DNA of 64,000 nucleotides. Source: Loxodes magnus. Taxonomy: Eukaryota; Ciliophora; Karyorelictea; Loxodida; Loxodidae. The position numbers and the translations under genes are program-made. The DNA is taken from contig CAMPDV010000093.1 in NCBI GenBank assembly GCA_946699065.1, forward strand, positions 768,902-832,901, in the 5' to 3' direction. Below, piece by piece: positions 1-14,284 of the stretch (position 1 is the first letter of the stretch; each line of letters begins with the position of its first letter). The notes under the pieces were generated by a model. That model was not told the origin of the DNA. It made no database searches and saw only the letters and a list, made by a program, of their open reading frames with translations.

Positions 1-2160
1 ATAAATAGTTTATTAAATATTTATTATCTCTAGAATAAATTATTTACCATAATTAAAATAAGAGAGTTCTTATTAAATCTAAATAATCCTAGCTAATTAA
101 AGCATTAAACTAAGAGTATTCAAAAGATTTATGCTTAGTTGGTAGATATTTATATAAGCCCAGGAAATGTCCTAATACTAATAAATTTTACTTCTGCTAG
201 CTATTTCCTAAGCAAACATTATATAAAATATTTTTATTTGAAATAATTAATATTAAAAGAAATTAAAACTATAAGCATCTTAAAATGCTTTTATTGCTTT
301 AGTAGAAGTATAAAAGTATAATGTATAAACAACAATTATGAGAATATATGAATAATCAATAGTGACTGACTAAAAGAGTTTATTAATACTAATTAAACTA
401 AAAGGAAAATTAATTAAAAACCAATTTATCTTTAGTAAATACAATTTAAATTAAGATATCAACTTAGAGCATTTTAGATAATTTCTATATCTTATATTGC
501 CAGATCTTTATTATATTAGTATATGTGAAAGCAAAATAGTTTAAGAATTAATAAAATTTGATTGTGGAGATTTATAAATGGAGATAATTAGCAACTATTA
601 AAATACACAATAAGGAAGAGAGTATTTTAATGGTAAAGAAGTAATATCAGCAAGATCATTGATACTAAAGAAAAATCAAAGATATATTTATTTATGAGAA
701 CATTTCGCTATGTTAGAGAATTTGGAACAGTATATAGCTACTAGAGCTAAGATTAAAAAATCTTAATTATATAGCTATCTAAAATTATCTAGTTTAATAT
801 TTTTTCGTCTTATAGCGTCAAAGATCTTCAAATATTGCAAAGAGAATTTAGGCAAAATATCCTATTCTTAGTAAATTAAAATCAATAGCCTATTGTATAA
901 ACTAATATACTATATAAATCCCCTTAAAATATAAGATTTTTTTAATTTCAACGATCTGAAAGAATTTTATTTAAGTTTAAGACAGTTTAATCTATCAATT
1001 TTTAAGATTAGATAATTATTAATACAAGTAATTAATAATATCTAAAGACTAATAAAGAGTATGAAGCTATTAATAATAAGAATAAATATAAATGATATCA
1101 GCTTTAAATTTTCCTTTTATTCAAATATTAATTTTTATTTTTAAAGCTATTAATTTATTTTATTTTACTATATCTAAGTGTATTTTAATCTAAATTAATA
1201 TTTATAATAATTAGTTAAAATCAGGTTTAGCCAAAAATTATCTAAATTTAATTTCTCCATATTAAAGAAACATAATCATAATAATTTTACATTTTAACTA
1301 GAGTCTCTCATTTATGTTTATTCACATTAACTTAAATAGTTTTAATTTTAATCAGCAAGATTCTAAGTTAATAGTTTCTCTGTAAAGCTTTATAAATGTT
1401 AAAGTATTAATTATTATATAAAGGATAGCTTATTTAAAATAAACTAATTATAGTGATATAATTATAGAATTAAAAATCTATAATATAATTATATAGATGG
1501 CTAGTTATTATTAATCTTTCAAGTAATAATAGCTATACTTATAATTAGCATATTATCATAATTAGCAAATACACTTATACAAGCTTAAATAACTTTTATC
1601 CTTTCTATCTCCTTTTATTATTATTAATATACTCATTTCATATAAATTTTAAAATGCTTATAATTTAAAAAGGAACCTATTAAATAGAGACTAATATATT
1701 AATTAAACTATTAGTAGAGATACCATAGCAAATAAACACTCACACATAGAATAATAATTAATCTAAATTTAGTAATTTAATACATTTAATAGTAAGCCTT
1801 TATTAATAATGCTATTATACTAAACTATTCTATCTTTCATTAGAAATAATTAAAAAATAAATCTAATAACTAAGCTATATTTAGAATATAAGCAATACAT
1901 TTATAAAAATAATTAATAGAAACTTTAAATTTATATTTAAAGAAACATTTATATAATTATACCTTTAAGGATTAAGCTTAATAAACATTTAAATAATCAA
2001 CTAAATATATTTAGATACCTATTCTTAGTGTAAGTATCAATACACTCAGTTATTTCTTTCTATTTTTACTTTTATACAGTCATCATTATTTTATATTTAA
2101 ATACCTTAATAAAATAAATACCCTTTATACCTCTATAAGTACTAATAGAATTACCTTAAT
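1..2160. other. AT-rich DNA with one possible coding remnant
   Basis: No rRNA, tRNA or clear gene is visible. On the + strand, the frame starting near base 497 gives a protein-like stretch to about base 770 with reasonable Asp, Glu, Gly and Ala content when TAA/TAG are Gln and TGA is Trp. No start, stop or family could be recognised. With nearly all codons read as sense, an open frame alone means little, so this is only a possible remnant. Confidence 0.3.
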
Positions 2161-2460
2161 TTTTCCAGGGTAGTCGCGATACTCTGTTATGCCGGGGGCG
2201 GGACAACGTGCAGATGGCGAGTTTGGGAGGTGGGCAGAGGGAGTCATCAGGCTAATTCAGAGTTTGTCCTAGTCACGTCAGGGAATGGCATCGGGACTTC
2301 ATGGAAGTGATGTGTCGAGGCTGTTAAATAAAGAGGGACCACCTCAGGCTGGAAACAGATCAAGGAAAACTCTCCGTCCTTGATAATGGCGGGATCAAAG
2401 ACTCCACATAGTCCGACTCTGCTCACCCACTAAACCACGAGCTCCACATCTTCATTTTGT
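2100..2460 (+). ncRNA. GC-rich island, candidate non-coding RNA gene (copy 1)
   Basis: A sharply GC-rich segment (about 2167-2450) sits in very AT-rich DNA. Its left edge and the roughly 90 bases before it match a second island at 14285-14470: both have CCTTAATAAAATAAA upstream, then AGAATTACYTTAATT, then a shared core GCGATACTCTGTTAYGC. The conserved upstream block followed by a shared start and divergent body resembles a promoter plus a structured RNA. A small hairpin is present (ATCAAGGA paired with TCCTTGAT). No tRNA, 5S or spliceosomal RNA signature was recognised, so the RNA call is inference; a mobile-element end is the alternative. Confidence 0.35.
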
Positions 2461-2992
2461 TTAAATAAACTATAAATAAGAAATAGCTAAATAGAAGTAT
2501 TTAAGTGAGTTATTAATGAGATAGTAGATAATTAAGCTTTTATTAGTACCTTTAAATTTATTATTTTTAGAATTCGATAAGCTGAAATAATAAAGATCTA
2601 TTAATTTGATTCTATTCAAATTAAAGTTTTATATTATAAGTATAACATGAATAAATTATTAGTTTGCTATGAAGAATTTTATAAGCTAAATTTATAATAA
2701 TTATACATAAAATTATGTATAATAATTGAACAAAGAAAAGCTATAAGAAAATTAAGCCTTAGTATGCTAATATTTGTTGTGAAGATAAAAATAAAAATAT
2801 GCTCAGAAAGTATTTGGAATTAATTCAAGAAAATAGAAGAAATCGTTCTAATTATCAAGGATATTACAAAAAACTTATTCTTCAGATTTTAATATTAAGA
2901 ATAACCAGAAATATTATGTTATGGCCAGCAAAGTATGGAATAAATGATAAGCAAAGAAAATTAAAATAAATTAAATTAAATTAAATTGATCA

Positions 2993-3560
2993 ATGCAAAA
3001 ATTACAACCTTTAAAACGAAATAAAGTTCTGGATAAATATAATTTGAATATTTAGCTGGACTAAGGTTATTTAGAATCTAAACAATTTTCTTAGGAAGAA
3101 ATTAGTTAAAAGTAAATAGATTTTTGATTTGAAAAATATTCAATACTTTCAAAAACATTAAAGCTCAATGCCAATTCGTTTTAAGAACAAATGTAGAAGA
3201 ATCCGAAATAAAAAAATTATAAAAAATAAAAGCTTCTGCACCTAAATCCTCAATTAGCAAATTGACATATTTTTAAGATTTGCTAAAAGCAAAACTGTAT
3301 AAAGAATTTATTAGCAAAGAAATTAAATTTCTTTCTTTAAAGATATAAGAATCTATTATAGATATGAAAAAGTCTCATAAGGATACAGTTTAAAGTTGCT
3401 ATTCTCCTAAAAAGGTTTATGATTTGCCAATAATTATTAAAATAAATTAATTAGCAATCTAAATTTTAAAGTTATAGATAAAAAAGAATAATATATAGTA
3501 AAGGATGTAAAGAAGTTATCTAAAATGAATATTTAATTCTTAAAATTTAATAAAGAAAAG
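2993..3560 (+). pseudogene. possible coding remnant, unknown, convergent with the giant gene
   Basis: Starting at ATG 2993, the frame read with TAA/TAG as Gln is hydrophilic and protein-like for about 65 codons, including a TGA-coded Trp in the context DFWFEKY. Near 3190 the better-looking frame changes, giving a second protein-like stretch ending around 3540. This suggests a frameshifted or spliced gene, tail to tail with the giant minus-strand gene that ends at 3678. No family recognised. Low-complexity composition makes the call uncertain. Confidence 0.3.
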
Positions 3561-3677
3561 CAAGTATTAAATTAAATTTTAAGTATAGCTTTCTATTAAT
3601 AGCCTATTTAAGATAATAATTAAATCTATATGAAAAATATTTAAAGAAAAATCAATTCTAATTTATTTAAGTTTTTA

Positions 3678-6600
3678 TCAGTCATATCTATTACTATTGT
3701 TTGGTACTTTTCCTTCTTCTGTCTAATCATATAGCTAACTATCTTCTATTTGCTTCTCATAATTTTATTCGAAGCAATCAAATTCTGATCTGTAACTTTC
3801 TTTATCTAATTTAATTTTAAACTATTGCATTGGATTTTCCTAAAATGCTTAAATTTTTTCGGGTTAAAAAGTTTAAAAATTACATAGATTCAATTAAATT
3901 TTTCTTTTAATTAAGTTAAGCTAACTTTAAATTTCTTATTTATTATTTATCTAATTAAGTGTTTCCTCACATTTCATATTAAGATCTTTAGTTTCTCTTA
4001 GATCGGAAAATAATTCATCTTCGATGTCTTCTACTATTAAAAATTTATTTAGCCTTTATATATCTACTTATTTTTAAAATTATTAGATTTATTTCTTTTT
4101 ACTTTTTGCTTTTATAGTTTATTTATTGCTTCAAAAATCTATTTCTTTTATATCCCTTTAATTTTCTGTTATCATCCTATATTTGCTAAGAAATGCTTTT
4201 ACTGTTTAGTTTCAATATTACTGCATAGGTAAGTTGATAGCGATGTGATGATAGAGCTGATAAATAGAGGTATGTATTAAGAGTGATGATTCTAGTTACT
4301 TCAATAACTGAAATAGGGTTGAATCTTTAAAGAGTGAATATAGTTTCTTAGTATGCTTATTATCTTAATCTAAATCATAGTATTGAACTTATTATTATTT
4401 TGCTCATTTAGTTTGGTTACTTTTTTGTTTAGAAGCAAGTTGCTCCCATTTGTTAACTATCTGTAGTAGGTTAATTTGATTGTTGAAGCAAGTTAATTTA
4501 GTATAGAATTTGAAAGATTTCTATTACAATTCATATCCAAACTCCACTAAAACTAGTCTAAGTCATATAACTAGGAAGTAGCAATTTACTGATACAAGCA
4601 GTATAAATACAAATACATCTACTACTGGAAACTTTTATCCAGACTCGAAGTAAATTCCAGAATATAAGATGAAAGCTGAAATTAATAGGTAAGTGATTTC
4701 TAAGTGATTGATTTCCTTTTTAGAGTAAGGATTGAAAAGTAACTAGAGAATGATACAAGCAAGTATTACTAGGATAAGACATCAGAACTAAAATATGAAA
4801 GTAGAGTTCTATAGAAAGATAAATACCATTGATATCAAAAACTTCTCATACATTTTAATGAATTCTCAGTAGTAAAACTATTCTTTATACCCTATTGTTA
4901 GAAACCCTAACTATGACTTTATCTTAATACTCTTTATTTATCTTCTATGCTTATACAGATACACTACTACAATCAAAGGAACACCAAAGGCATAAATCAG
5001 TAAACTTGGAAGTGCAAATCTTAATACGAACTTAAGATGGTCTCCTTGCCAGCACTCTATATTAGTATATGAATTAAGAACAAAATGATCTTTAGAAATG
5101 CTATAACAACTGAAGGCAGTAAAAATAGTCAAGTTAAGGTTAGTACTGATTTAGAAAAAGGAGACACTTAAAGTAGTGATTAGGATAGATTGATTAAAAG
5201 GTTTGCATTTAAGTATTGATCATAAGAAAAGAGTGAAAGTACTAATAAGTAGAATGATAATAGGCATACTGATAATACTTATGACTTTATAATAATATCT
5301 TTACTCTTCTTAATACAAAAGACAATCAAATCTAAAGATGCTTTGAGTTACTGCTGTATATTATCCATTTATTTGGAACCAATCTTTGAAAATGTGTGGT
5401 CAGTTAAATTTAAAGTTAGAGATTAAGGTTGAGAATTACATATAATTAGTAAATATTTTGAAGTAAACTCCATAGTATTAGTCTTATTAATAGGCTGATT
5501 TTAAAGTTTAAGTGACTAGATAAATCAAATAAAGAATGAAAATAGTAACAACAAATGATGATATTATTGATTGTTATGTCTTGTTCAAGCATTTTTAGCA
5601 TTCGTTATTTTCATTCTTAGTATATTCTTATTCACATACATCACATAAAGTACCACTATAACCTTATGCACAGGATTAATTTCAGTTAATACTATTTTAA
5701 AGTGATTATCTTTATTATTAATCAGTAGTTTTGAGATAGGAAGTAACGAATTAATTAGTTAATGGAATTCCCTTACATGCTATAAAATTAGGACATTAAT
5801 GAATTTCTTGACTGCTTTAATTTTGTCTCCAATATCCTTTATTAGGAGTAACTAAGTCACTACCATGGCATTTTGCTCCTTTCATGCATTCTTTACAATG
5901 ATTTGAGCTGAAAGAATACTAACCATAAAGGCAGTTTTAGCAATATTTAGAATCTACTAGAATTTAACCTTAAAGACATTGCTACATTTTAACTTAAGAC
6001 TAGATTGAATTTATAGTTCCTTGAATTAAATGATCAATAGCGTTAGTTTCTATATCTAGTTGTATTAAAGTTCCAGGTAAAGCATTTATTATGATATCAG
6101 TTACATTAAAAATACCCTTATTTGCAAATAATCTTGTTTTACCTGCTAATTCAGCTTCTTTCGATGTAATAATAAGAGTTGACTGATTATTAGTTTTGAC
6201 TACTTAACCAAAGTAATCAGTTATGTAATAAGTAGTATTAGAAATAGGAAATCCAGGTAACTAGTCAGTAATAATTCTGTGAGAGTGATTGCAATGATGA
6301 AATACATCAGAAATAGAAGAATTAGAGAGTTAGTAAGCAAATGAAGCTAAATGATTTCCATAGTAAGCATAGTTATCTTTGAATAAAGAGCATCATTCAT
6401 TATCCTTTATTTCAGGAATAAAGACTGGTATAGTTCCTTAGAAGGAAATAGCTCCTCCTTCACTAAGTGTATTAGTAATTTTATTGTTTATGAATGAGTT
6501 TTTTTCTATTATATAGCTACAGTTCTATTCACAAACCAGTCTCAGAGCTCCTCCCTTCGATATTTTCTCCTCACCTTTTATTTCATTCTTTTCAAAACTG

Positions 6601-9600
6601 TTTTGAAAGAAATAAATATTCCCATTCTCAACATATCCAGCCCCTCCATGCTTTGAAACTATACAATTATCAAAAAGACTCTCACTTATATAATGTTGTT
6701 CATGTTTTCTATTAAAAATAGTAAAGCAAGCTCCATATTAAGCTTTTTAATAAGAACATGTACAATGTGACATATTCATTTAAGAATTTAAGATATATAA
6801 AGCAGAGCCATAAGTTAGTAAACTTTATCCATTCTAAAATGAAGTCCAGCTTATATCTAAAGTACTTTCTTCACCATAAATAGAAGTATTGAAATATTCT
6901 TCTAAAAGGCAATTTCTCATTATTAAAGTTGAACTTTTCATGCAAACAATAGAACCATAATCATTAGAGCTGATGTTTTTAAATGAACTATCATTAATTT
7001 CTAACCTTGATTAACTAGCATAAATTAGTCCTTTTTCATCTTCCATATTATTGAAATTACTAAACTCTATATTCAAAGACGAGTTTTATAAATAGATACT
7101 ACTTCCTTTACTTCCTATTCTATTGCGAAATGTTGAATTCCTAATGCTTATTTAAGATTTAAAATCACTCGAAATAAAAACTCCTTATTCTCCTTCTTGA
7201 TTTTCAAAAACTGAATTCACAATCTCAACACTAGCATTCCAAGTCATTATTCCAGAAGTGATGGTCTATACTTAATTTCCACTCATAGTGACATTTCTAA
7301 AGTAAAGATTACTTTCATAACAGAAAATAGTGGATGATAATGCCTGATTATTGATTATTTGAGTATTTAATATTTAACTTAATAATATTTAAGAATTTCA
7401 TAAGCTGATCATTCCCATTTAACTAGCATTGTTATTCTCAATTATTGAGTCTTTTATACAAAACTTGGAGCTCTAAGCATCTAAAAATGTTCCGCTAACA
7501 ATTATATTATTTGAAAATGCTGAATTATGTATAGTTAAAATACTATTAAGTTACATAGATCCAATTCCTCCATTATCATTACCTAAATTAAACTTGCACT
7601 CAATAATTAATAAGACTAATTAAGAATTTTATATATGGAATACTGCTCCTACTAATGCTTCATTATACTCCAAGTTATTTTATAGAATTCTTATATATGA
7701 TGAGTCACCTTTTATAATTCCACCTATAGTAGCTTTGTTTTAAGTAGCTATACTTTATTATATTATTATTTGTGTCTGATATAAACTAAAAACTCCTCCA
7801 TATATACCTGAGTTATTAAAGAATGTACAATTATCTATCAATATTTCATCTTTACTTGACTCTATAACTCCTCCAGAAAATGTTGCTACATTAGAGTTAA
7901 AAATACTCCTTTCTACTTAATAAACTGATACTTAAGAATTGATACATGATCCCTTTAATCCTATATTACTATCAAAAGTAGAGTTCTCTATTATAGCGTT
8001 AGCATATTTCATGAGTACAATGAATCCCTAGCTAGCATTGTTTAGTTCTATAAAACTATTAGATAAACTGAAGTTTTTGTTCTAAGTTTCAATTAAAGAT
8101 CCTATTTTAATACTATTATTGTAAAATTAGCTTTCTCTAATACTTATTTATGTGCTCTTTGTTTCTATTATTCCAAATAAAGCTTAGTTTTCTATAAATT
8201 AACTTTAATATATACTAAAGTTCTATAACTAGTAAGCGTAATTAATGGAATTCCCAATGTTATTATTGAATATGCATTGATAGAAAGATAGTTAGTTTGA
8301 TAGTAATACTTGTATTATATTTCCATCATTTGAAGTATTATTGTGAAAGAGAATAAAACTAAGAGAGGCATTAGAATTTATTAGCTATATAATAGATCCT
8401 TTAGTTACTTTGTTTTATATAATTTAGCTTTTTTATAACTCTAAATTCACTTAAGACAAGTACATTACTGTACCATCACCTTCATAGCTTTTTAGCGTTA
8501 TAGTGTTTACTATAAAAACCTAAGAATTCTCTGCATAAATGATTCCACCTCTTAATATAGCTTGGTTGCTTGCAAAGTTACTATTTATTATAGAAGTATT
8601 TGAATCTATTGAATATAAGAACCCACCATATTTGGCCGTATTATTTGAAGCAATTAATTTGTCTAATGATAAAATACTTTACTCCAAGTACACACTACCA
8701 CCACTATTCGAAGCACTGTTATTTAAATTGATAATATTCTACATTTTAATATCTGATAAAATGGAGTAAATAAATGCTCCATTAGTAGCATCATTATCTT
8801 ATACATCGATATTTTCTAAATTAGCTGTGCAATTATATAGAAATATAATTCCTTTTTATTTCGCTTCGTTTGTGTAAATTTTCAAATTATAGGCAGTTAA
8901 ATTTAATTATGAGAAATATGCAAAGGCTCCTTAATCTGCTTTATTATCCCTAGCTGTCAAATTTAACATTACTGTTTGCAATTCTTTAGAATATTAGTCC
9001 ATATAGAAAATTCCTCCCTTTTATTTAGCTTGGTTTTTTTAAAAATAACTATTTTAAATGGAATTAATTCTTGAATGCTAGGAATAAAAAAATCCACCAT
9101 CATTGTTTTAAGCTATATTTTCTATAGCTATAATGTTTTCTATGCTTTCGACTATAGAATTTTGGAGATAAAAAGCACCACCCTATAATTCTTTGACTTA
9201 GTTAGACTTGAGATAGCAGGTTTGGATAAGCAAAATTTAAGATCGTATGAGACTTATTGCTCCTCCATTTAAATCTACTGAATTGTATCCAAATTAACTA
9301 TTTTTTATAAACTAAAGTTAAGATTATTCAATGTACATAAAGCCACCACTTCCTAATAGTGCTTTATTTCTTAGAGCAGAAATTCATTCCATTTGAGCTA
9401 AAAAGGAAGAATTTACAAACAAAGCTCCGCCGTTTTGTTGATTTACTTAATTTTCTTCAAAGTTACAATTGCTTAATTAAGTTATTTGAGAGGAAATTAC
9501 ATTCAGTGCTCCTCCAGAAAAGCCTGCTTAATTTAAAAAAAAAGTAACATTTTATATTCGATTTATTTCTGCTGTTTCCATATATATACTTCCTCCATTT

Positions 9601-12600
9601 TACTCTGCTCTATTAGAAATAAAATTTATATTTTCGATAGAAGTTGATATATTTACTTCTTTTAGCATGAACACTCCTCCTGCAATTTTCGCAAAGTTTT
9701 AATTAAATTAATTATCCTTTATCATTATAATTTTTGAGTTTCATGCATACATAAATCCTCCATTTCCTCATGTCGCTTTATTAAGTCATGCAGTTATATT
9801 TTATATAATCATAAGGCTTGAATTTTATACATATAAAGCACCTCCATTTTAATAGTCACAAGTATTATTTATAAAGGAAGAGTCACTTAATTCTGAAATA
9901 TTAGAACCAATAGAGTAAAGCGATCCTCCATAAAGAGAAGCCTCATTTTAACTAAAATTGCAACTTTTAATAACTTCAATTCTTGATAGATTAAAGAAAA
10001 AGCTTCCTCCATTTTATCTTGCTTGGTTCTCAATAGATTCAATTTTGCTTATAAATTATATTTGTGATTGATAGGAGTAAAAAAATCCTCCATCAGTCTA
10101 GTATGCTCGATTTTCAAAAGCATTTAATGACTCAATTATTGAAATAGATGAATTGTACGTTAAAATTGCTCCACCGCCTTGTTGAAATGCTTGATTTCTT
10201 TCAAATATACAATTTATTAACTATGTCACTTTTGAGCTTTTAATATAAATAGCTCCTCCTGATAAAACTGCTTGATTTTAATAAAATTTAGAATTAGAAA
10301 TTCTATTAACTTCTACCCTTTCCATATAAATACTTCCTCCATACTAATTTGCAGTATTTTAATTAAATTATAAGTTATCAATTTAAGTTAAATTTTTAAT
10401 ATCTTGAAGTATTAAAGCTCCTCCGTTAAACCTTGCTTAATTATATTGCAACTAATTATCTATTATTTAATCTATGCTTGAGTTTTAAGCATAAAGGAAT
10501 CCTCCATTTCCATTAGAAGCTCAATTTTCAGAAGCATTAATATTCTATATTATTTGAATGGATGTATTAAAGATAAATAAAGCTCCTCCATTAATCTAAG
10601 TAGCATTATTTTAGTAAAAGGAAGAATTGCTAAATATTGAAATATTTGAATTGATGAAGTAAGCTGATCCTCCTGAAAATTAAGCTTTATTTTAGTTAAA
10701 AGTACAGTTTTACATTAATTTTATTATGGAATTTTCAAAATAAAGGCTTCCACCATCTTAGTCTACTGAATTAGATACAAGATCATTATTTTTTATATTA
10801 TTAATTTAAGTAAATTTTGTATAAAGAAAACCACCAAAAAAAAGTGCATAATTTGAGTTTGCATAAGTTTTTTCAAATAATTCAAGTTCAGAATCTTGCA
10901 TGAAAATAGCTCCTCCGTTTTAACTAGCTTGGTTCCCAATAAAATTGTTTATTTAAATAGAATTTATTTTGGTTCTGTTTATAAATAGACTTCCACCTTA
11001 TCTTGCTGCGTTAAAACTAAAGGTATTATTAATAAATAGAGAAGCATTTTATATTTCATTACAAGCAAAAACTCCTCCATTAAACGCAGCTTTATTTTTG
11101 CTAGAATTGTTGTTTTTTATCTAAAGATTTTTTATGTTCTACGCTCATAAAAAGCCACCATCTCCTTAATTAGCACTATTTTATTATATTAAATTAGATT
11201 CTATTGAAACTTCTTCTGAGTTTGCTATAAAGATAGCTCCTCCATTATATATACAACTGTTTTCTTAAAATGTATTGCTAGATATCAAGTAAAATTATGA
11301 TGATTAAATGAAAATAGCTCCTCCTTATTAAGCATTATTATTATTAATCGTGTTATTATAAAATACTAAGACTTTTGAGTTAGATATTAGGTAAAGAACA
11401 CCTCCTTTCTAATTTGCTACATTTTGACTAAATTTACAGCTTCTTACTTAATCAATAATTGAATTTTGGAGAAATAAAAATCCCCCACTTCCAATCACTG
11501 ATTTACTTGAACTGGAATATACACTTTCCATAACTATAATTTTTGAATTGTAAGAAGCTATTGATCCTCCATTGGCTTACTCGCATTTATTTTCATCAAA
11601 TGAAGTCTTCTCGATAGAGGAAATGTTAGAATTATTTAAATAAATAGCTCCTCCCGAAATTAAGGCCTTATTTAGTTAGAATTAGCAGTTATATATTTTG
11701 TTGATTTGCGATTTTTCTACATAGATACTTCCTCCTTTTAAACCAGCTATATTTTCTTAAAAAATTGATCCTAAAATTGTGTTGTTTTAAGAAAATATAA
11801 GAACAATAGCTCCACCATGATAACCTAAGTTTCTATAAAAGAAGCAATCTTCAATATGCATCTATGAATTTTCAGAATAAATGACTACTCCTTAAATCCT
11901 ACTATTAATGCTAGAGATATTCTAAATGTTCTTAATGTTTTCGTTTTACTAAATAAAAGCATAGGTAGAGATATTAAAATTGTTTTAGAATTTAGAACTT
12001 TAAATTAATAGCGAACTATTTCTTAAAATAAGTAAACTTAAATCTACATAATTGTTGATGAATTGAGAAATATACATATTAAGTGAGCTATTTTCACTCA
12101 AAATAAGGTCTCCAGTAATTTATGTAAAATTACTATTTTTAATTGTAATTTTTGAATTTTCCATATAAATAGCTTGCTTATTTTCTTAGATTTAAATACT
12201 AGTCATAGTAAAATTGGTTATTTCTACAGTGCTATTTACTATTTAAAATATTTATTAGTAGTAAACATCAAATTGCTATATGGTTACATTAGTTAATTTA
12301 AGAGTTGATTCTTATAATTAAAAAAATTAATAGTTAAACTTCCAATTGCAATCTCCGTCACATGAAGAAATATAGCCAGAGATTGTTATGTTTTTTAGAA
12401 TTAGAATGTCCCTTTTTAGTTTAATAAAAATAGCTGGACTTTATATTATTAGTTTTGCATTTTCAGCTGTATTATAGCACATATATTAATAGAAATAGTA
12501 TTAATAATTGCAATCATATGACTGTATAGTTACATTTTTAGAACTATTTCATAAATAATCTCATCTTAAAATCTCACATGAATTTTCCGAGTAATCGTAA

Positions 12601-12851
12601 TCTTAAGGGTCACAGAATAAATAGTGGGAATGGAGAGACAGATATATTATAATATTCGATTTCTCCTTTTAATATAAAAGAGCTTCTAGCAAAGAATTGT
12701 ATAAATTAGTCTCATCTATTTAATTTTCCCCGAATTATTGATAGTAATTTTCTTCATTTGTTACAAAAATTTCCTCAACTTAGGCAAACAATTAAAAAAC
12801 AAAGCAACTGAATAAAATTGCATATAGATTCATAGCGCACTTTGAAGGCAT
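3678..12851 (-). CDS. giant beta-helix/multi-pass membrane surface protein
   Basis: One uninterrupted frame of 3057 codons if TAA/TAG are Gln and TGA is Trp; sampled codons from start to end all sit in the same phase, with no frameshift found. It opens with a signal-peptide-like segment (Met at 12851 or 12833, hydrophobic LYAILFSCFVFQLFAQ). Next come about 2,000 residues of short repeats carrying GG(A/S/F)(I/L/F)(Y/F) turns and Asn-rich strands, typical of parallel beta-helix adhesin-like proteins. A Cys-rich part follows (around residue 2322, ending GYWRQN), then a multi-pass membrane region (about 2560-2760) and a charged cytoplasmic tail. TGA falls where this kind of membrane region has Trp: FYY[W]EFIK (4866), YFLVI[W]LRLV (4563). 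I infer a large cell-surface protein; ligand unknown. The stop is taken as TGA at 3678-3680, followed by TAA. Confidence 0.85.
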
Positions 12852-12861
12852 TTTTAAAGTA

Positions 12862-13110
12862 ATTAATTTAAAGAGCTTATATACAGTTAAAACTAATAGT
12901 TACAAAAACTATTGAATAGGATTATACTTTACTTTTCTTTACTGATATTATCTTTAATTTAAACTTATTGCAAAAGCTTTTAAACTTCTTTCTTTTATTT
13001 TTTAATTAAAAAATTTTAAAACTTGAAGTTGATTTATATTTCATGTCTTTAGTGCTAAAATTAAAAAAAATATAAAATGATGAAAATTATAAAATTTAAG
13101 ATTATAAAGA
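12862..13110. promoter_or_regulatory. short AT-rich upstream region of the giant gene
   Basis: The roughly 270 bases between the giant gene start (12851) and the stop of the next minus-strand gene (13121) are AT-rich with long T/A runs. They must hold the 3' end of one gene and the promoter of the other. No specific motif was recognised. Confidence 0.3.
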
Positions 13111-13120
13111 TAAAAGCCTT

Positions 13121-13980
13121 TCAACTAGTCTAATATACTTATATATGAAGTTAGAATTTTTCTCTTTTTATAGAAAAAATTGAGGTTATTTAAGGTTTAA
13201 ATTTCAATTGTGAATAAGAGCTTCAGGATTAATTATTTAATAATGCTAAAATGCTCGTAAAGAAACAATTTAGATCTAAATTAAGAGACCCACCCATTTC
13301 CTTGAGGATTAAAAATTAAATATCCTGGAATTAAATCATAGTGGCTAACTATTATAATCTTTTATTCCAACTACCTTTTCTTTTACTCATTTAATTCTTC
13401 TTATTTGAGTCTGCTATCCTTTTAGCTTTTTAGGCTGGTTAAGCATATTCTAATTAGCACTAGCTAAGCTTATAATTTAATTCTTCATAAAGAATCTAAT
13501 TTTCTTTATCTTTTATCAAAAGAATAATGCACTTATCAACCTTAAGGAATTATTCAAATCTGTTTGAATCTGGATTCTGCAAGAGTTTTCGTAAATTAGT
13601 TAAATTATTTAATGTAATTTCCAGAAAGAGGGGTATATTTCTTTATTACCAGCTTTTAATTTTTCCAAACTAACTATATTATTATTCTATTTCCAAGACT
13701 TACTTTATTTAACTTTCAATTATCTAAATGCTAGCAGATACTCAAGCTAATTATCAAATTTCTTAGTAATCAATTAACTTATTTCCAAAATTTATTAATT
13801 TTTCCTATATTTTTGAGTTCCTAAGATTCAAATTAGACTGTAAGAGTGAGCGAAGCAAAATTTTATAGATACAATTAGAAGAAAATACATAATAAATTGG
13901 GAAATTTACTAAAATGTAGATTGTCAAGATATAGACTTCGAATTTAAGAAAGTGATTTGCTTGCCTTTTAATTTAATAAA
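13121..13980 (-). CDS. hypothetical protein, unrecognised, N-terminus uncertain
   Basis: From about 13800 down to a TGA at 13121-13123 the minus strand reads as a clearly protein-like sequence with TAA/TAG as Gln, for example NPDSNRFEQFLKVDK and KENQILYEELNYKLSQ, with charged and aliphatic residues in normal proportion. TGA codons within LIDYQEI[W]QLA[W]V are best read as Trp. Upstream of about 13700 two frames look equally coding-like, so a frameshift or a small intron is possible and the start is not fixed. It lies on the same strand as the giant surface gene, 270 bases upstream of it. No domain recognised. Confidence 0.5.
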
Positions 13981-14284
13981 AGACTAAAGACTTTAATACA
14001 TATCAAACACATATTTATTTAATTCTTAATCTAAATAATAGTAAAAGCATAATTTATATCTTCAATTTATCTCTCTAAAGGTTTTAAATATAAGCATGAT
14101 TGATTGCTTTAGTTATATCTCAATTAGTTAAATTTACTAGCAATTAGAGGCTTTTTTAGATAGATAATAATTAAGACTCTATTTGAGTTATTATTCTTAT
14201 TTATTTATGTATTATTAACTAAGCATGCTATGCTTTTTAAAGCTTTTTATTAACATCTTACTCATTTGTAGTCCTACTATAATT

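Noticed and set aside
2167..2450. tRNA or 5S rRNA gene in the GC-rich island
   Set aside because: No cloverleaf, A/B box spacing or 5S consensus could be found by eye.
4938..5132. A separate small membrane protein on the minus strand
   Set aside because: It is only a piece of the giant gene between TAA and TAG codons, which are Gln here; the frame continues on both sides.
6494..9547. Several + strand frames of 60-76 codons
   Set aside because: They are antisense shadows of the giant minus-strand beta-helix gene.
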